From the NCBI GenBank assembly GCA_022606425.2, contig JAHDVF020001313.1:620001-684000 (forward strand): a stretch of 64,000 bases of DNA, read 5' to 3'. A program made the position numbers and the translations under genes. This DNA is from Lepidostoma basale (lineage: Eukaryota > Arthropoda > Insecta > Trichoptera > Lepidostomatidae). Shown in pieces: positions 46,026-61,000 of this stretch. Within the stretch, counting starts at the first letter, position 1, and each line of letters opens with the position of its first letter. The notes beneath the pieces are model-generated. The model did no database searches, had not been told where the DNA came from, and saw only the letters and a program-made list of their open reading frames with translations.

Positions 46026-49000
46026 CTAAAATTGAGTTATCCACAACCTTTAATCAATTTGTAAATTGCAAAATGTGTTTTTGCATTAGTTATGTTATCA
46101 TGATATAATTAGCGTGTCTTCGTGGCACTGTCAAAAGAAATGTTTGGAGAAACCCTCGTCTAATTACTTGATAGTCAGAATTAGCCACAATTTTTAAAAA
46201 TATTCTCTACGCATTTATAGACCTATGGGAAAATATGTCTTGAAATTGTCTTATATGTATTAACTTAATACAATGTCAAGTCATTTAAAAAAACTGAAAA
46301 ATGAAGTTACCAGAAAGCGTATGAAGACATTGTCCACTAATGATGTCCCATATTTTAACAGTACTATCAGCATTGCCCGATACCAAGATGTTAGAACGCA
46401 GTTCCATTCCGGAGGTAAGTGATTGGTGCCCCATGAGAGTATGCTTCTTGGCTCCAGATTCCACATCCCACACCATGATGGAGGTGTCGAGGGAGCCACT
46501 AACTACGTGAACACCGTCAAACTAAAAATAAAAAACATTTTAATAATTTCCCTCAGACATTTTTGGGGTATCCGTAAAAATATATTTTTTAGATAGGTTG
46601 CAAATAAATATAAATTAAAATAATGTCAGATGATGTTAAAAAAATATAATATTTGTTTTAGTGGTTTAAACAGAAAAAAGGCAAAGAAATTTTATATTTG
46701 CAATTTCAATATATTCAACATTTCAATATAAGTATACATTTTCAAATGGGTATTCTTCAAAAATCATTTTTATTCATGATGCACTCCTGTGTGTTGAGTC
46801 ATACCTGTTGTCAAAATACTTTGAACAATACTTCTTTTTCCTTGTCTCTTCCTATTACTCGGAGTAGCCTTTTTGTTTAACATTTGATACCAGGTGTATC
46901 ACTGGTAAGCATTTTCTTTAAGACGTGGATTCATCGTGTCCGTCTTCTTAGTAGCCGCAGAAAGGCACCCTTTTTATTACATCATAGTATTGTAGTTGTG
47001 ATGTGGTTAGGTTGTGTAAATGAAAGTCCCAGGTTGGTAAACAGTTGTTTATTGCGCCACGGGCACAAGTGTACATGTATAGCGAGAGTGTGAGAGAGTG
47101 CGTGTTACCTGGCTGGAGGACGCGGCGGTATTTTTAAAATGGTAAGCCATAAAACATAGATGCACACATAAGGAAACATTCATAACACCCGAGTCTCTTT
47201 TCTTTATGGTGGCTTTATTTTAATGTTAAACTTGTAAAATGAAGACTTTACAAAGTGAGCGAAAAACAGTCGTGGGAAAACCAAATTTTAAAAAATGGCG
47301 TTTCGATCAAGGCGGTATTTGTCAAGTAGTTTTTGATACAGTTCTTCCTTACTTAGATCATCAAAATGATGGTCGCAAGAGAAACACGAATTTCATTTAT
47401 GGTGGTGTTTACTCTCTTCTACATCTTTGACATTCCAAATGAATTCTGGGACACAGCTGAAGCATGTGTGTTTGTCTCAGTAAAGAAGAGCTCAAGGTAA
47501 TCCCTATCCAAATGAACATCTCTGGGTCTATTTGCCCAGATTCCAAATCATCGAATTCGTGTAGTGTCGGGCGGAACTTGTAGTATTCAATGCCCTCGTT
47601 TCTACCCGCCTGCGTTTAGCGTTTGTCTGAGTTTCCGACTCTTCTTCGTCATCCGAAGAAGAATCATCGGTATTAATTGATACATCATCAAGAGTGTCAA
47701 GGTATTATTCTTCACTGTCTCTAATCACGAAGGCATCGTACACATCTTTGTCTCTCACAAATATATTTTTTTAATATCACGGCAATAAAAAAACAATTGT
47801 CAATACAATAAACACAAATAATAATTCAAATATTCATACACAAAACTCTAAAGTACAATAAACACAGAAAATTTACAAAAACTCCGAAAAAGTACGAAAT
47901 TTGTTAACGTCACACCTAGTACTCGGAAATCACGGTAATAAAAATATATAGCACAAATATAAAGCATAATTTTCAATAGAAAATAATACATAGTCCATTG
48001 TTTTGGCTGAAACACTTTGATACTTCAACATTATTACTGTTAAAATTTAAAACACTGTTATAATATCACAATTTCTTTTTATTCACTGAGAGCGTCGCGA
48101 CACCAGGTGTTACAATAAACTAAGAAAAAATACAAATAACCATACACAAAACTTTAAAGTACAATAAAACACAGTAAAAATTAACTTAACAGGGGAAAAA
48201 ATACCGAATATCGCTTTTTTTTTTTTTTTTTTCCTTCGGAGAGGATATTTAGTACGGAATAATTTTCAACCTGTTAAAGATTTCAAGAATAGTCACATTA
48301 TTGGTAAGTACATAACAGCATTTCATGGAAGTTTTTTATTTACTAATCTATTCGGCAATAAATTATCTGCAATGTTTAATTTAACAAAGATATTTTTTTC
48401 AAATACATGTCATTTTGAGTAAGAATATGTATAAGAGAAAGGAAAAAGAAATGTCTGAAGGTTTAAGTGTTAAATAATGGCATAATAGTGGTTGCTTTAA
48501 AATGCACATCGCAATAGTAATAAAAATGATAAAGAGATTGGAGTAACTTGATCCATAACAATATCATTAGAAAGCAGATGACATTAGTAATTAAGATAAG
48601 GGAGACATGAGTGTCCAAATGGTTTGTGAGGTATGATATTGTTACTGTGACATCATATCAAAGTCACACGATAAATGAAAAAGCCGAATATTCTTATTTG
48701 AAAGGCAGAAATATGTTTTCAAAAGATTGAAAAGTATCCACAAATATTCACAGATGGCATTGTGTACGCATACAATGAAAAATGCCAGCTGATAAGAAAG
48801 TACGTCCTGCACGTAAAGTACGCACTGACGTTTAAGTCTCAGTCCATACGCCTTCAGAAGTTAATGTGATTCCTCCCGATCACCGTAGCAATAACAACAA
48901 AAGATTTTAGTTATTTACAATACATCCAAAACCGACACTGCTAGAACCAAAAGCCTCCTCCGAACCAGTGAAATGAAGACACTCAAAAGCATTGCCATAA

Positions 49001-52000
49001 AAACCATTTGTGATAGAATATGAAACAGGGATATCCAAAGGTTATGCTAAGTCAAGGATATTGCAAGATGGGGAAGGCAGAGAAGGTTCTGGAATAAACA
49101 TTTGACCAGGTTGGTAGAATCAACGGCCGTAAGAACAGCGAGGGACGGTTTACCTCAAGGTGGAATGGCAGTCAATCCTCCAAAAAGGTGGAAGGATAGC
49201 TGGGAGTCCGTTTCTCAAGAATGAATTTGACATAGAGAATAACAAGCTAAAATACCTAAGCCAAGAATAAAAATATAATAGTTGCAAGAATAAATGGAAA
49301 ATCAAAGAATTATAAAGCTTGTGTTAAAATGGAGAAAGGAGTAAAGAAGTACTATTGAAATATGCGTAAAATATATATATTTTTAAAGATAAAATCATGA
49401 AAAGGAGAGAAAGCAAGAATGAACAATCAGTATGGTGCCAACTTGTTATACATAATAGAGAAGGAGTAAAGTGGGCCATGAGCCTATTAAATCCACTTTA
49501 TTTAAGTGGGATGGAGGCAGGATGGCTCCTTGATGCGTGTCTAATTAAATGTTTGCATAAACGATTTGCTGATTACTCAATAGAGTATTTGTGGAAAGAT
49601 AAATCAATGCTTTGTTTAAATAACAAACTATGCTGACAATATGGCACTTCTTGCGCCATCAGTTCACACTCTAGGAAAAAACCATTCATGATTTGGTAGT
49701 AAGAGACCAAATTATGGTCGATGAGGTTTTCATGCCAAATCAAAGGAAGGAGGGAACTTGTCAAATTTCAAAACGGCGAGCCTGATGGATCGGCCATATA
49801 ATGCGCCCTGAGGGTCTCCTGCATGACTTAATGGAGGAGTTGGTTCAGGGAACAAATTATAGAGGGCGTCCCAAACAGGAATATCTGAAACAGGTGTGCG
49901 AGGTCCACTCTGCATCTTATACGTGGAGTTGAAGAGGGCTGCAGAAGAACGAGCCCAGTTTAATAAGAGACTGAAGACTTTGCTGCATATATATATATAT
50001 TTATTTATCTTTTTTTTTTTTTTTGTTTTTTTTTATTCTTTTTTTTTTTTTTTTTATTTTTTTTTTTTTTTTTTTTGTTTTTTTTTGATTTTTTGTTTGT
50101 TTTTTTTTTAATTTTTTTTTTTTGTTTTTTTTTTTTGTTTTATTTTTTTTTTTATATAATTTTTTTTTGTATACAACGGGTTGTTTGAACCCAATCAATA
50201 CATTTTGTTTTTAGCTATTATATTGATTCTCATGACATATGATAGGTAGCTAATCTATCGCCATTTTATTGACATGTGAATTCTAAACCAGACCAAAGAC
50301 AGTGTGACAATCACACTACCGTCGCCGGGAATCGAACCCAGGACCTTAGGTATGGTAGTCAGAGCTCTTACCACTCTGCCACGAAGGTCGTCAGAATTAT
50401 ATAGATTTTTCAGAAGAACCACAGAAATGAGGACTCTCCGATCCGTTGCGGGAACGATACTCCAAGACAGAGTAAGAAATTCCGAAATAAGAAAGATCTG
50501 CAATGTGGAAGACTGAGAAGACGCTACTGGAGAGATCATGTGGAGAGAGCATGTTCTGAAAGAGTTATAAGTAAAGTGGTAAATAAAGTACCAACAGGAA
50601 ATCGACCTCCAGCAAGACCACCCAAGAGATGGCGAGACAGTTGGAAATCTACATCCCAGGAACAGGCTCCAACAAATAACAGGACACAGTCTTAAATAAA
50701 GCAGAAGAAGAAGAATAATAGATTTACCTGTAGACTATAAACACGGTTGGTGTGGCCGGCCAGCGTATGCAGGCACTCAGCTGTGTCGGGGTTCCAGACC
50801 TTAACGAAGTAATCGTAGGCACCGCTCACCACGAGGCGGCCATCGTATTGCACGCATCGCACGGCTGCCATGTGTCCTACCAGCACCCGGAGGCAGCGAC
50901 CGTCCGGAACGGACCAAACGCGCAGTGTCGCATCGCGAGAGCCCGACACCACTCTGTAATACAAAGCTTGCTCACAAAACCTCTCAAAGTGAAATTATGA
51001 ACATAAAAATTTATTAAAAAAAAAATCCTAAAGATTATGTGTATAGATGATGAAATGACACTTGATGAAATATTCTCGAGACCTAGGGTTTGTCTTGTGG
51101 TGTCCTTCATTTTGGGGATTGTTGCATCTCCTTAGAGACATAGACCCAACAACAATTTCTGAAACGTCAAAGAGTACATTCCAAGACACGGACATACCCA
51201 AAATCCTAAGACCAGTGATAAAACAATATTTTTACTGACAGATACTAATTTTTACAATGTCATATCAATTTGACATTTAAAAAAAACATATACCTTTATT
51301 TTAACCTTTCCCTTACGGTGCTAAAACAAAAACGTGCGTTCCGGTGTTGGGTAGCCAGTACCCGATCAAAAATTACCGATTTTAAATCGGAAAAATAAGA
51401 ACATTCATAGCTAATTCCCTTAATTAAGTATAATTGAAGTAAAACATTATAATGATTGAGACTGAAAACATTAAAAAAAAACTATCTAGTCCCGCTCATG
51501 GAACGGGCATAGGTCCACTCTGGTTGCAAGCCTGATAGCTATTGCCGGCGGCAGTGAGAACATTGAGCTCTTTGCGCTTCCACAATGAAGTATGCAAGAG
51601 TGAAATGCGAATATAGTGTCGCGCACTCACAGCGCATTTATATGCGAGTTTCTTTCCGATAAATTCTGATTATTGTTAACATTATTTTTTAAATCAATGC
51701 GTAAATATATTATGGAGGAATACCTAAAAGTTTAACCTTGTATTTATTATATTAATAGAGATATTTAAGGTTATTAGAAACAACGTGTAGAAGATATCCG
51801 TCATAGGGAAGGGGGGGTTAAAGGTGTAAAGATATAGTCCATCCTGGTCACAATCATAATATAAAAATATGAATTAGATAGAACGATAATCAGGTATATG
51901 ACAATGTAGAAGATTAAACATAAATATTTATAGAATTAAAAAAATAAAACTAATTAGATTTTGAGAATTTTCATACAAGAAGTGAATTCTTTACACAAGT

Positions 52001-55000
52001 GATATTAACACATTGTGTGCGGGAAATATAAAATTACGTGATTCTTGAAATGTATTTTTTATTTAGTTTTTCCATATAATATTTTAACAGGCAACAGAAG
52101 ATTTTTTATAATGTATGTAAAAAAAAGTCCATTTTGTTAAAACTCAAGAACAAGTTTATTGGACTTAATTTAGAGTAAATTCTCTAGCACAAAACCACCC
52201 GCATACAATGTGTCAAGTAAGCATGTACAATATAATTTAATTAGTCAAAGGTAAGCATTTTTAAAAGTAAGCTAGTGCTATTTAAAAATGCTTGCCTTTT
52301 TAATAGCACGTAAGCAGTAATGCTCAATACTTTTGATTGAGGTCATTAAATTGCACAATCATATAAAAAACATGATGACTCGGAATTTGATGCAAAAATG
52401 TATTACAAAATTGTATGGGTGAATGAACTGCATCATTAGCAATAATATGTAGTTTATAAATATAATGAAAACACCAATAAAACTTAAGATTAATGCAGAG
52501 TCGCCACGCATACAATACAGGCTATGCGCTTTTCAGATAATTTTTGGTAATTAAAACAAACTATATAAAAAATAAACAATAAAGAGCTAATTGAAGGTTT
52601 TCTGTTATTTTATTAACCACCTTAGGTATTTGAACGTACGTGATACGACACTTTGACTGTACCATTCTGCGCTATCACGTACGCGCTTGCGAAAAAGTAA
52701 TGAACCTAAAATGTACAAACTGTTAGAGATACGCGCGAGGCAAATACGCGTGGCAAAAATACTTGAGTACAAGTCTTCACAAATATGATAGTTTTACAAG
52801 GGGCAGGCGTAGTGTGCGGTCGAGTCTTTGACGTTTCGCAATTTAAAAAAATTAAATTAAATTAAATTAATAAAATACCTGTTTTTTTTTTTGCATATTT
52901 CTCGGAAAATAACCTGAAGGTAGAGCGGTTAATAAAATATCATTTGCCATAACATAAAGCCACGGGTGATGGCCAGGATCATGAATAATGAATCTTAAAG
53001 AACAAAGAATCTACTGGTTTGAGAATAGGAGAATATATTCTGGGACCCAGACCTGGTGTTGCAGAGGAAACTTGGAGCAAATGAAGTAACTAAGGGTACG
53101 GGCACACCGGAGTGTCAGGGTAGGAGTCAAGACGAACACCTGGCGAACCAACGTATGGCGAACTATGGGACTGGCCACACTATATGCTTCGCGCCAAGCG
53201 CATTATCACAAGCCACCTGCGGTGAACGCTCGGACATTTCGGCGATTGTAGCGCCGCAGTGATATTTTATGGTACTAAATACAATTACCGAGAAAGACGG
53301 AACTAATGACAGCGCTGTCAGTTGTTACTATTCGCAAATGTCATGAAATCGATGAATTTTTTTATAATTAACTGTATTTTACGAATTAATCAATTTAAGC
53401 AAAGGGTACTAATGATTAGTGACAATTAAAGTAAGGAATATAAATTTATAAACTCACATTTATTTTCAAATTGAATTTTGCTTTTTTGTGTTTAGTACCA
53501 TAAAAGATCACCGCAGCGCTACAATCGCCAAAATCTCCGAGTGTTTACAGTGTGGCAAGTCATATTAAGACTCCCACCTAGCCTCCTACCCTGACACTCC
53601 GCTGTGGCCATACGCATACAATGATCTAACAGCTCCATATAATGAGCATAGTTAGATCTGGTTGCTTAACATGGATTGGGCATGTATGCTGAGTCAAAGA
53701 GACCAGAGCAATCAAGACCTTGTATGCATCAAGACCTGCTGGAGTAAAATCTCTAGAAAGACCCATAGGGTAATGTTCTGGCTGATCTGGGTAGGTTGCG
53801 TGAAATAAGACTGCTGGGAGAAAAAGGCGCAGGATTGAGGAGCTTGGAATAAAATCGCAGGGGCTAAAACTCTACAAGAGTTGTAAGTAAGCAAGTACAT
53901 ATTACTATAACATAGTATGCATACAAATAATAAGTATAGGTTGTAATTTTTTTTTGTGTTTTTTGCATCTATTTCACGGATAACACATTAGCATATAGTT
54001 AGTAGGTTTAGAGAGATTTGTGGTCATTGAATGTATTCCATGGCATGGCGGGAGCTGCTATGCCAGGCTTTACCATTTGTTTAAAAAAACTTAATGTTCA
54101 TAGCATGATTTAATACCAAATATCCCTGACGTGTTGCCTTCCAATCAAATACATATGATCAAAACTAAACAGCAAATATCGTGTAACATCCATTATATTT
54201 AAGTGAGTGAAGATGATACCATTTAAAATGATAATATTGTTAGTATTCTTTTTTTGACAATCAATAGTGATTAAACAAAATCATTAGCTTTTCCATTGCA
54301 AGGTTCTGGGTAAGATCAATATAGATGCAAACTGGGTACGAGATTTATAAAGCTTCGATAATAAATTTTAAACTTCCGCCGATGGAGACAAATTGAGTTT
54401 TCTATATTCCGTAATAAATAATACATAAAATAAAAACACATTTTGTAGAATAGTTGTTTTTAAAACAAATGTTGAATGTTAAGGTTACGAAAATAAAAGA
54501 GAGGTTATCAAAAGAAATAAACAAAAATTTCATATAATTATTCTGAAAACAAACACCCATCAAATAAAAATACATGAATAAAAATTAATATAGAAATAAT
54601 ACTGATAAAAAAACACATTCAGATAAGGAGGAGGTTTGTTGAAACAGATATATTAAAAAGAACCTGACCTATAATGTTTCATAAAACAAGTGATTATCTA
54701 TATTTAAAAAAATACTGTTTATTGTTTGGTCACAAGAAATTTAATTTAGTTTCCTACTTTCAAACAAATCTTCTTTTCAAGGTATGACTTATTTTAATTT
54801 AATATTCAAATTAGTGTATTATAAGGAGTCCTCATCAAGGCCTATGTATGGAGTATCTTGATGTACGGCTGCGAGACATGGTGCCTATCCGAAAGAGATA
54901 AGCGGAGACTGGAGGCTTTTGAGATGTGGTCCAATAGAAGACTATTAGGAATTTCCTGGAGAGACCACATCACGAATGAGGAAGTTCTTCAAGGCATCGA

Positions 55001-58000
55001 AGGAGGAAGGCACCTGCTCAGGACACAGTCCGAAAGGCGTGCAAGATGGATCGGCCGTGTAATACGTCAAGAAGGTCTCTTGCATGCCATAATGGAGGGT
55101 ATGACCGAGGGGACGCCCACGCCGAGAGTACCTGGAGGACCTGTTGGTGGACGTGCGCTGCTCATCATATGCAGATTTCAAAAGAGCCGCACAAGACAGG
55201 GAAGAATGGAAGAGAAGAATAGAAGAAATTGCTGCAACCAATCCCAGAATTGAAACTTTCTAACTAACTAAGGAGTTATATGTTTTTGCATTTATATCTT
55301 CAATATCTTACAATTTAAATGGTATAATTAATTGCTTTTATAAGGATGTTTTCTGTTCCAGGTTGATTTTGTTGGATGAAAACCTGCCACGTCTCCCGCG
55401 GGGGGAAAAGAGAAGGATGGAGTGCCGCATCGGTTAAAGTGTGACAGTCCATTTTTTCTGCCTACCCTTTCAGAGAGACGGCATGATGGTTCGTTAGTTA
55501 AAACCTGTCGGTTCATATTTGACCATCTGGAGAGCCGTCGATAATAACTCAGTACAGATCATCTAGCACTGCAATAACATCTTGTTAAAAAATAATTGTT
55601 TTAAATATGCAAAGAAAATTACGCATTTTATTTATTGTTAATTATGTGCCAAGCGAGTAAACTATTTAACGTGTAATGAATGATTTAAAAAAATTTCATA
55701 CACTTGAGGATAAAGCAAAGTCTGTACCACATTGTAGCCAATGCATGACAGAAAAAAATCAAAGCAGTAAGGTAGTGTTGATGAACATCTTTCCATCTCT
55801 CATCGACATCATGGACAAGAATAGAGAATGTCGGTCATATTTGCTAAAATTTATCTAAAAAAAGTATTACAACCGGTATAAAATTCAGTTGACACAAGAG
55901 CTACAGGAAAATGACTATATATCTATATATACGAGTACAGTCATTTTCCTGGTGAGATTGGTTTTACAGGTCGGTAAGGTTTTTCGCAAAAAAAAAGTTA
56001 TCGTGAGCGATAAAGCACTTTATGATTTAGCTGGCTTTGTAAAAATAGAAGTCACTATTGGGACACTGAGAATCCTTAATCTATACACCGATGACCATTA
56101 ATTACATCCTCATAGTGACTATGGTGCACGGACCAAAAGGATTATATTACATTGAAATAGAAATTTTCGATTTCAAACATTTTTTGCTCATCACTTCCCT
56201 TCTTTCTCTAACCTCCACCACTCTGATTTCGCATTATTAGTATTTATTTTTACATACATAATTACATTAATTTGCATTTCCAAGAAACTTTCACATTCCC
56301 GCTCGCACCCCCTCCTCTGCGTACATGTAAATTTTGCGATTTTGTTTATTTGTTATACTGCCCTTAATGAAGCTTGGGTCCAAGCTAGACTATTTGGCCT
56401 CAAGTTAGGAAGTTACAAATCTATACTATCAAATATAAAATTATTTGGTGGGATAATTAGGTAATTCTATTTTTAATTAGATCACACAATCACAATATAA
56501 ATTGACAGAAATTTTTTGTGATATGTTTATACTTATATCAAATAAATTCTAAATGAAACTGATTTCTAATGTTGAAAAAAGAAACTAAACTAATAAATGA
56601 ATTGCTTAAGTCATCTTATCACTTAGTTAATACTGGTGAAAGTAGCTGTACTAAGAATATCTTTATTAAAAATTACCTATACAAGATAACTCAAAGACAC
56701 TGTGAAAGTTCATAAATAATCGCACAATTTTCGCAAAAATATTAAGCCAATAAATAGCCTTTTAAAAGTAAGAAAACATCTTATTATGAAATTTGAGAGT
56801 TTTTCTTCAGTTCTTTGAAAAATATTAGGTTTCAAACATAAATCAAGTTAAGTGATTAATTAAATTTGCAATGTAATATTATCAAAAAAATGTGAGTTTA
56901 AAATAATATATTTCAATTAAATAATACTAATAAGAACATCCCATTCCAAGAAAGATTTATTTGGCCTTGCTAAGGCATTATCAAATTTCATAATGGTTTA
57001 GCAAGGTCAAAAATACTATTCACATAAAACATTATAAAATTCCTAGAAAACAGACGCTCATTATAATTCAATTTAAAAGGTTAATAGGATGTTAATAACG
57101 TCAAATAGACACATGAATTTGAACATAAATTCTCACATAATTTTTTTTTATTACAACATCTATAGAATACTGAAAAAAAAATGACATTCGTACCTTTTAT
57201 ATACAAATAGAATATTTGTGATTTCAATGAACGCAATATAGACATGCATAAAATAAATAACAGATTCGCTTATTAGTCTATTAATTAAAGTGTACATTTG
57301 CAGACCTGTCGTTGAACAGATGCATGCAGCGAACGGTAGAAGTGTGTCCCGTCAGAGTTCTCAGGCATGCTCCTGTACAGGCATCCCAAACGCGGAGGGT
57401 GCGGTCAGTCGAGCCGCTGATTATAGTCCTACCGACCATCTGAGATGACCACACACCACCCGTATGCCCCACAAGAGTTTTAAGGCACTGCAAAAAATAT
57501 TGAATTACACACACATCTCAGGCAAGATAAACAAAAGATTAATTTAAATGAATTTTATTTTTCATAAATGAGACATAACAAACGAACAACATTTAGGCGA
57601 CTCATTTGGCCATAAAACAGTTAAACAAAAATAACAATTATAAGGTTGAGATTTTTAGAACACATTTATACAATAAAAAAATAATGTATTTAAGGATCAT
57701 AAATATGTCAACGTCAGTGAGGCAGTACTCTTTCCGGAAGTGATAAAATATTTTTTATGACCACTGCCTCACTTTCAGAAATGTTCCAATGTTAATTTCA
57801 AATCTGAGGCTACAGAATTCAATGTACGATTTGCTCTTCTCATTGGCATAAATTAAATCATAAAGCATAATAAACTCTTACTCTTCCTGTGACTGCAGAC
57901 CAGACTTTTAGCGTGGTATCGTCGGAACCGCTCAGTATCTTATTTCCATAAAATTGGAGGCAGGTGATGACATGGTCATCGTGGCCCTTGAGGATGCGGC

Positions 58001-61000
58001 TGCTACGGATGGGTTTACTCTTCCAGTTGGTCTCGGTGGTGCGCTGACGCATGTAGGCTGACTTCCACGGGCTAGCTGCGGAGGGCATCATGCGGCTTCT
58101 GCGACGGATTGTCACGATTCCAACACGCCGACACTGTTCCTTCCATAATAAGTTGTCGTCTGCTAAGAATCTACAAACATTTTTTCATTAATGCCAATTT
58201 ATAACAAACTAAGGAGTACTCGGCATGCCATGCAATGCCACAAGACAGAAGGTGTTTGTCTTTTAATTCTGTTTATTAAAGTGCTTTTGCATACTCAATA
58301 TTTTTTATTTTCTCGTCAGATGTGTATATGAATAAAACAGAAGGTTTTCAGAGTGGTATTTCTGTGGGCTAACCTCAATACAACATGACAGGTTCAATGT
58401 TTTTAAAATATTATACCACAAGTTTTAGATATTTGATTTCATTCAAAATACTCTCTAAACCTAATAAGAACAAACAGTGATATTTTCAGTGAAATAAGTG
58501 AAGTAATTTTTAAGAAAGTCACAGGACACACAGATAAACATTAATTTTTATATTCATTTAAGATATCGACATATCTAAAAATTCTAAAATAAAATGCTGA
58601 TGATGACTAGGCACCAATCTTAAAACCAATGGCTTTAAACATTACAAAAGTCAAAGTAAAATTTTTAATAGTTGGTTATTTAAATGAATATCCATAAAAA
58701 ATAGGCATTTAATTTTATGATTTTCAATTTGGCTGTGCAGTCCTAACTAGGTAAAAAGAAGATAACTATTTCATCTTGACAGCTGGATCGGATTGTGTCA
58801 ATGTAAATTTTAAGTCAGCACAAAAGATAAGCAGAAACAATGCGGAAACCAAATCAAGATGTATCAGATTACATTCTCAGATGGGATATACTTTATTCAA
58901 GATTATTCATACATGTTATTTACTTAAAGGTTTCTTAAGATTAATTAAAATTGGCTTAAGACTGCTTCATATTTTAAAACCAGTAATGATAGAAAATAAT
59001 ATATATAACTTGTTGAATCTCTGTGCATAAGTAATTTAAAATTGAATTTTCCCGAATTAAAATACAATAATTTTAAGAGAATAAACAGCTTTTATAGCTT
59101 TGAAAAACTAAAGGCTATCAAAAGTATTTAATATTAATCATAGTTGAGATAAAAAGACAGTGAAATTTTAGAAAAGATAAGAAAACCTCCAATTTCTACA
59201 GGTTTGGGCGGCACGCAAGAGATCCTCTGGTTCCAGAAAGCCGAGCACAGCCAATGCTAATTCCTTTGGGAGCAATGAGATAAAGTCCCTCTGAAAGAGT
59301 GGCTCTATGGCTTGCATCATGTGGCGCACTTGGTCGGCGGCACATAGTTTTATCAGCAGGTCAATCGCATGCAGTCGTTCAGATCCAGACCACGAGCAAA
59401 ATCTGAAATATACTCATCATAAAACTTAATGTACTGAAGAATTAATCACATTTCATTAGTTGTAAATAAGTTTCAAAACACCTCTTTCTTTGTATTTTGC
59501 CACCTTAATTAGTGCCGTTTTAATGGGCGGCTCCAATCCATGTCGATTTTTTCAACTACTATTTTGAAGACTGTCAGGATTTCCTTGTTTTGGTAATTCT
59601 TTCTTCTTTTTTATGGCACTCCAGAACCTACTTTGAGCGGTTGAAATACTTTAACGAGTTCAAGGATAAAGAATTTAAAATCACTTCACTTACCTTCCAA
59701 GCCAGTTTCTAATATCAGGAGGATTATCTTGTAAATTATTTCTTAATTCTGAATTAGGATCGGCACAAATTTTCTTTGAAAGGGCGGAGCTTGAAGGGCT
59801 GTGAACTTTACGTTTTCTCTGAAAGAGAAATGAAACATATGTCTAAAACATATACCAAATCAAAATGTTACAATAATTTGAAAATATGTAAAGATTATAT
59901 TTTTACCCAGAGTCTGGTTTCGTCAGCAGAATAAGGTCCTTCTCCATCAGACAAAAGCCCTCCCATATTCTCTTCCTCACCAATTGCCCTGTCTTCTCCA
60001 CTTTCTTCTCCATCCTTTATTTATGTAATGTTAAATAAAGTGATACAACACAGAAAATACAATGATGAGTGTATAAAATTTATTGATGAATCACAAAATA
60101 AACAAACGTCAACAAAATTAAATGCTGACTCAAAAAATCAGGGTCATAAGCCTGTGCCTGCTCAGCTATTTTATTTATCAAAACAAAGAAAGATCATGTG
60201 ACACAGCAATAATTAATAGTATTTAATTAAAGAGACACTACTTAGACTCTATAGTTGGAACAAAATTAAAGGGAGACAGAATGTTTAAATTAGTAAAAGT
60301 AGATTACTGAACGTTGTGGTGTGTTGGTGAAACTTGTTGGATTAATACATACCGAGCCAAAATTGGAAACACATGTGCACACAACATCCTCATCATCTCC
60401 ATCGACGGAGTCCGCATCTTCATAATCAGAATATATCATTTCCTAAAAATTTCAGAAGAAAATCATAATACGGCTACACAAGTTTAATATGAAAAAGAAA
60501 GACTAAGAGAATGGCTGCTCACTGGGTGCGCAAAGGAAATGTCGTTGCTAGAAGAGAGCATGGGGTCGGGCCGTGTGCCCTGCATTGCTTCCCCGAAATT
60601 ATCTATCAAGTCCATTTGCATTGGTTTTTCAGAGGCTGAAGCGCTGCATGCTGCACCACTACTACCACAGGATTCATCTTTCTCAATAACATTATCTTTG
60701 GACATATCCATAATTTTTTTCTCATCCATATCATTGCTATCTTCATTTTCTTCTAGATCTTTATCATCTTTCGATGGCGATCCATTGTCAACTTCGTAAA
60801 GTTTAAATTTAGGAATAAAGTAGGGTCTAGATGGCCGCGGAGGCGTAATATCAATCTTGAAGATAGGGTGAGCACTTTGGCAGCAGTTGACGGGAGTGGT
60901 AACTTCGTCAGAGCTGCAACTGGCGCCTGGCGTCGGATCAGACCTATCACTATCATTCTGTTCAGAATTTAAAATAAGGCTAGATAAATTCTCCGAGTTA

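Noticed and set aside
47239..47430. 63-codon + strand ORF
   Set aside because: No homology recognised. The opposite strand has slightly more protein-like codons, but neither is convincing.
49896..50198. Poly-Phe and poly-Lys ORFs
   Set aside because: Translation of the T-rich tract. Pure low complexity.
50325..50396. tRNA gene
   Set aside because: Same reasoning. The fold is good but the anticodon stem does not close and the downstream body is repeated elsewhere.
55676..56101. Pair of 60- and 70-codon ORFs in ago intron 7
   Set aside because: No recognisable domain, no codon bias and no splice context. Compatible with chance in AT-rich DNA or transposon debris.
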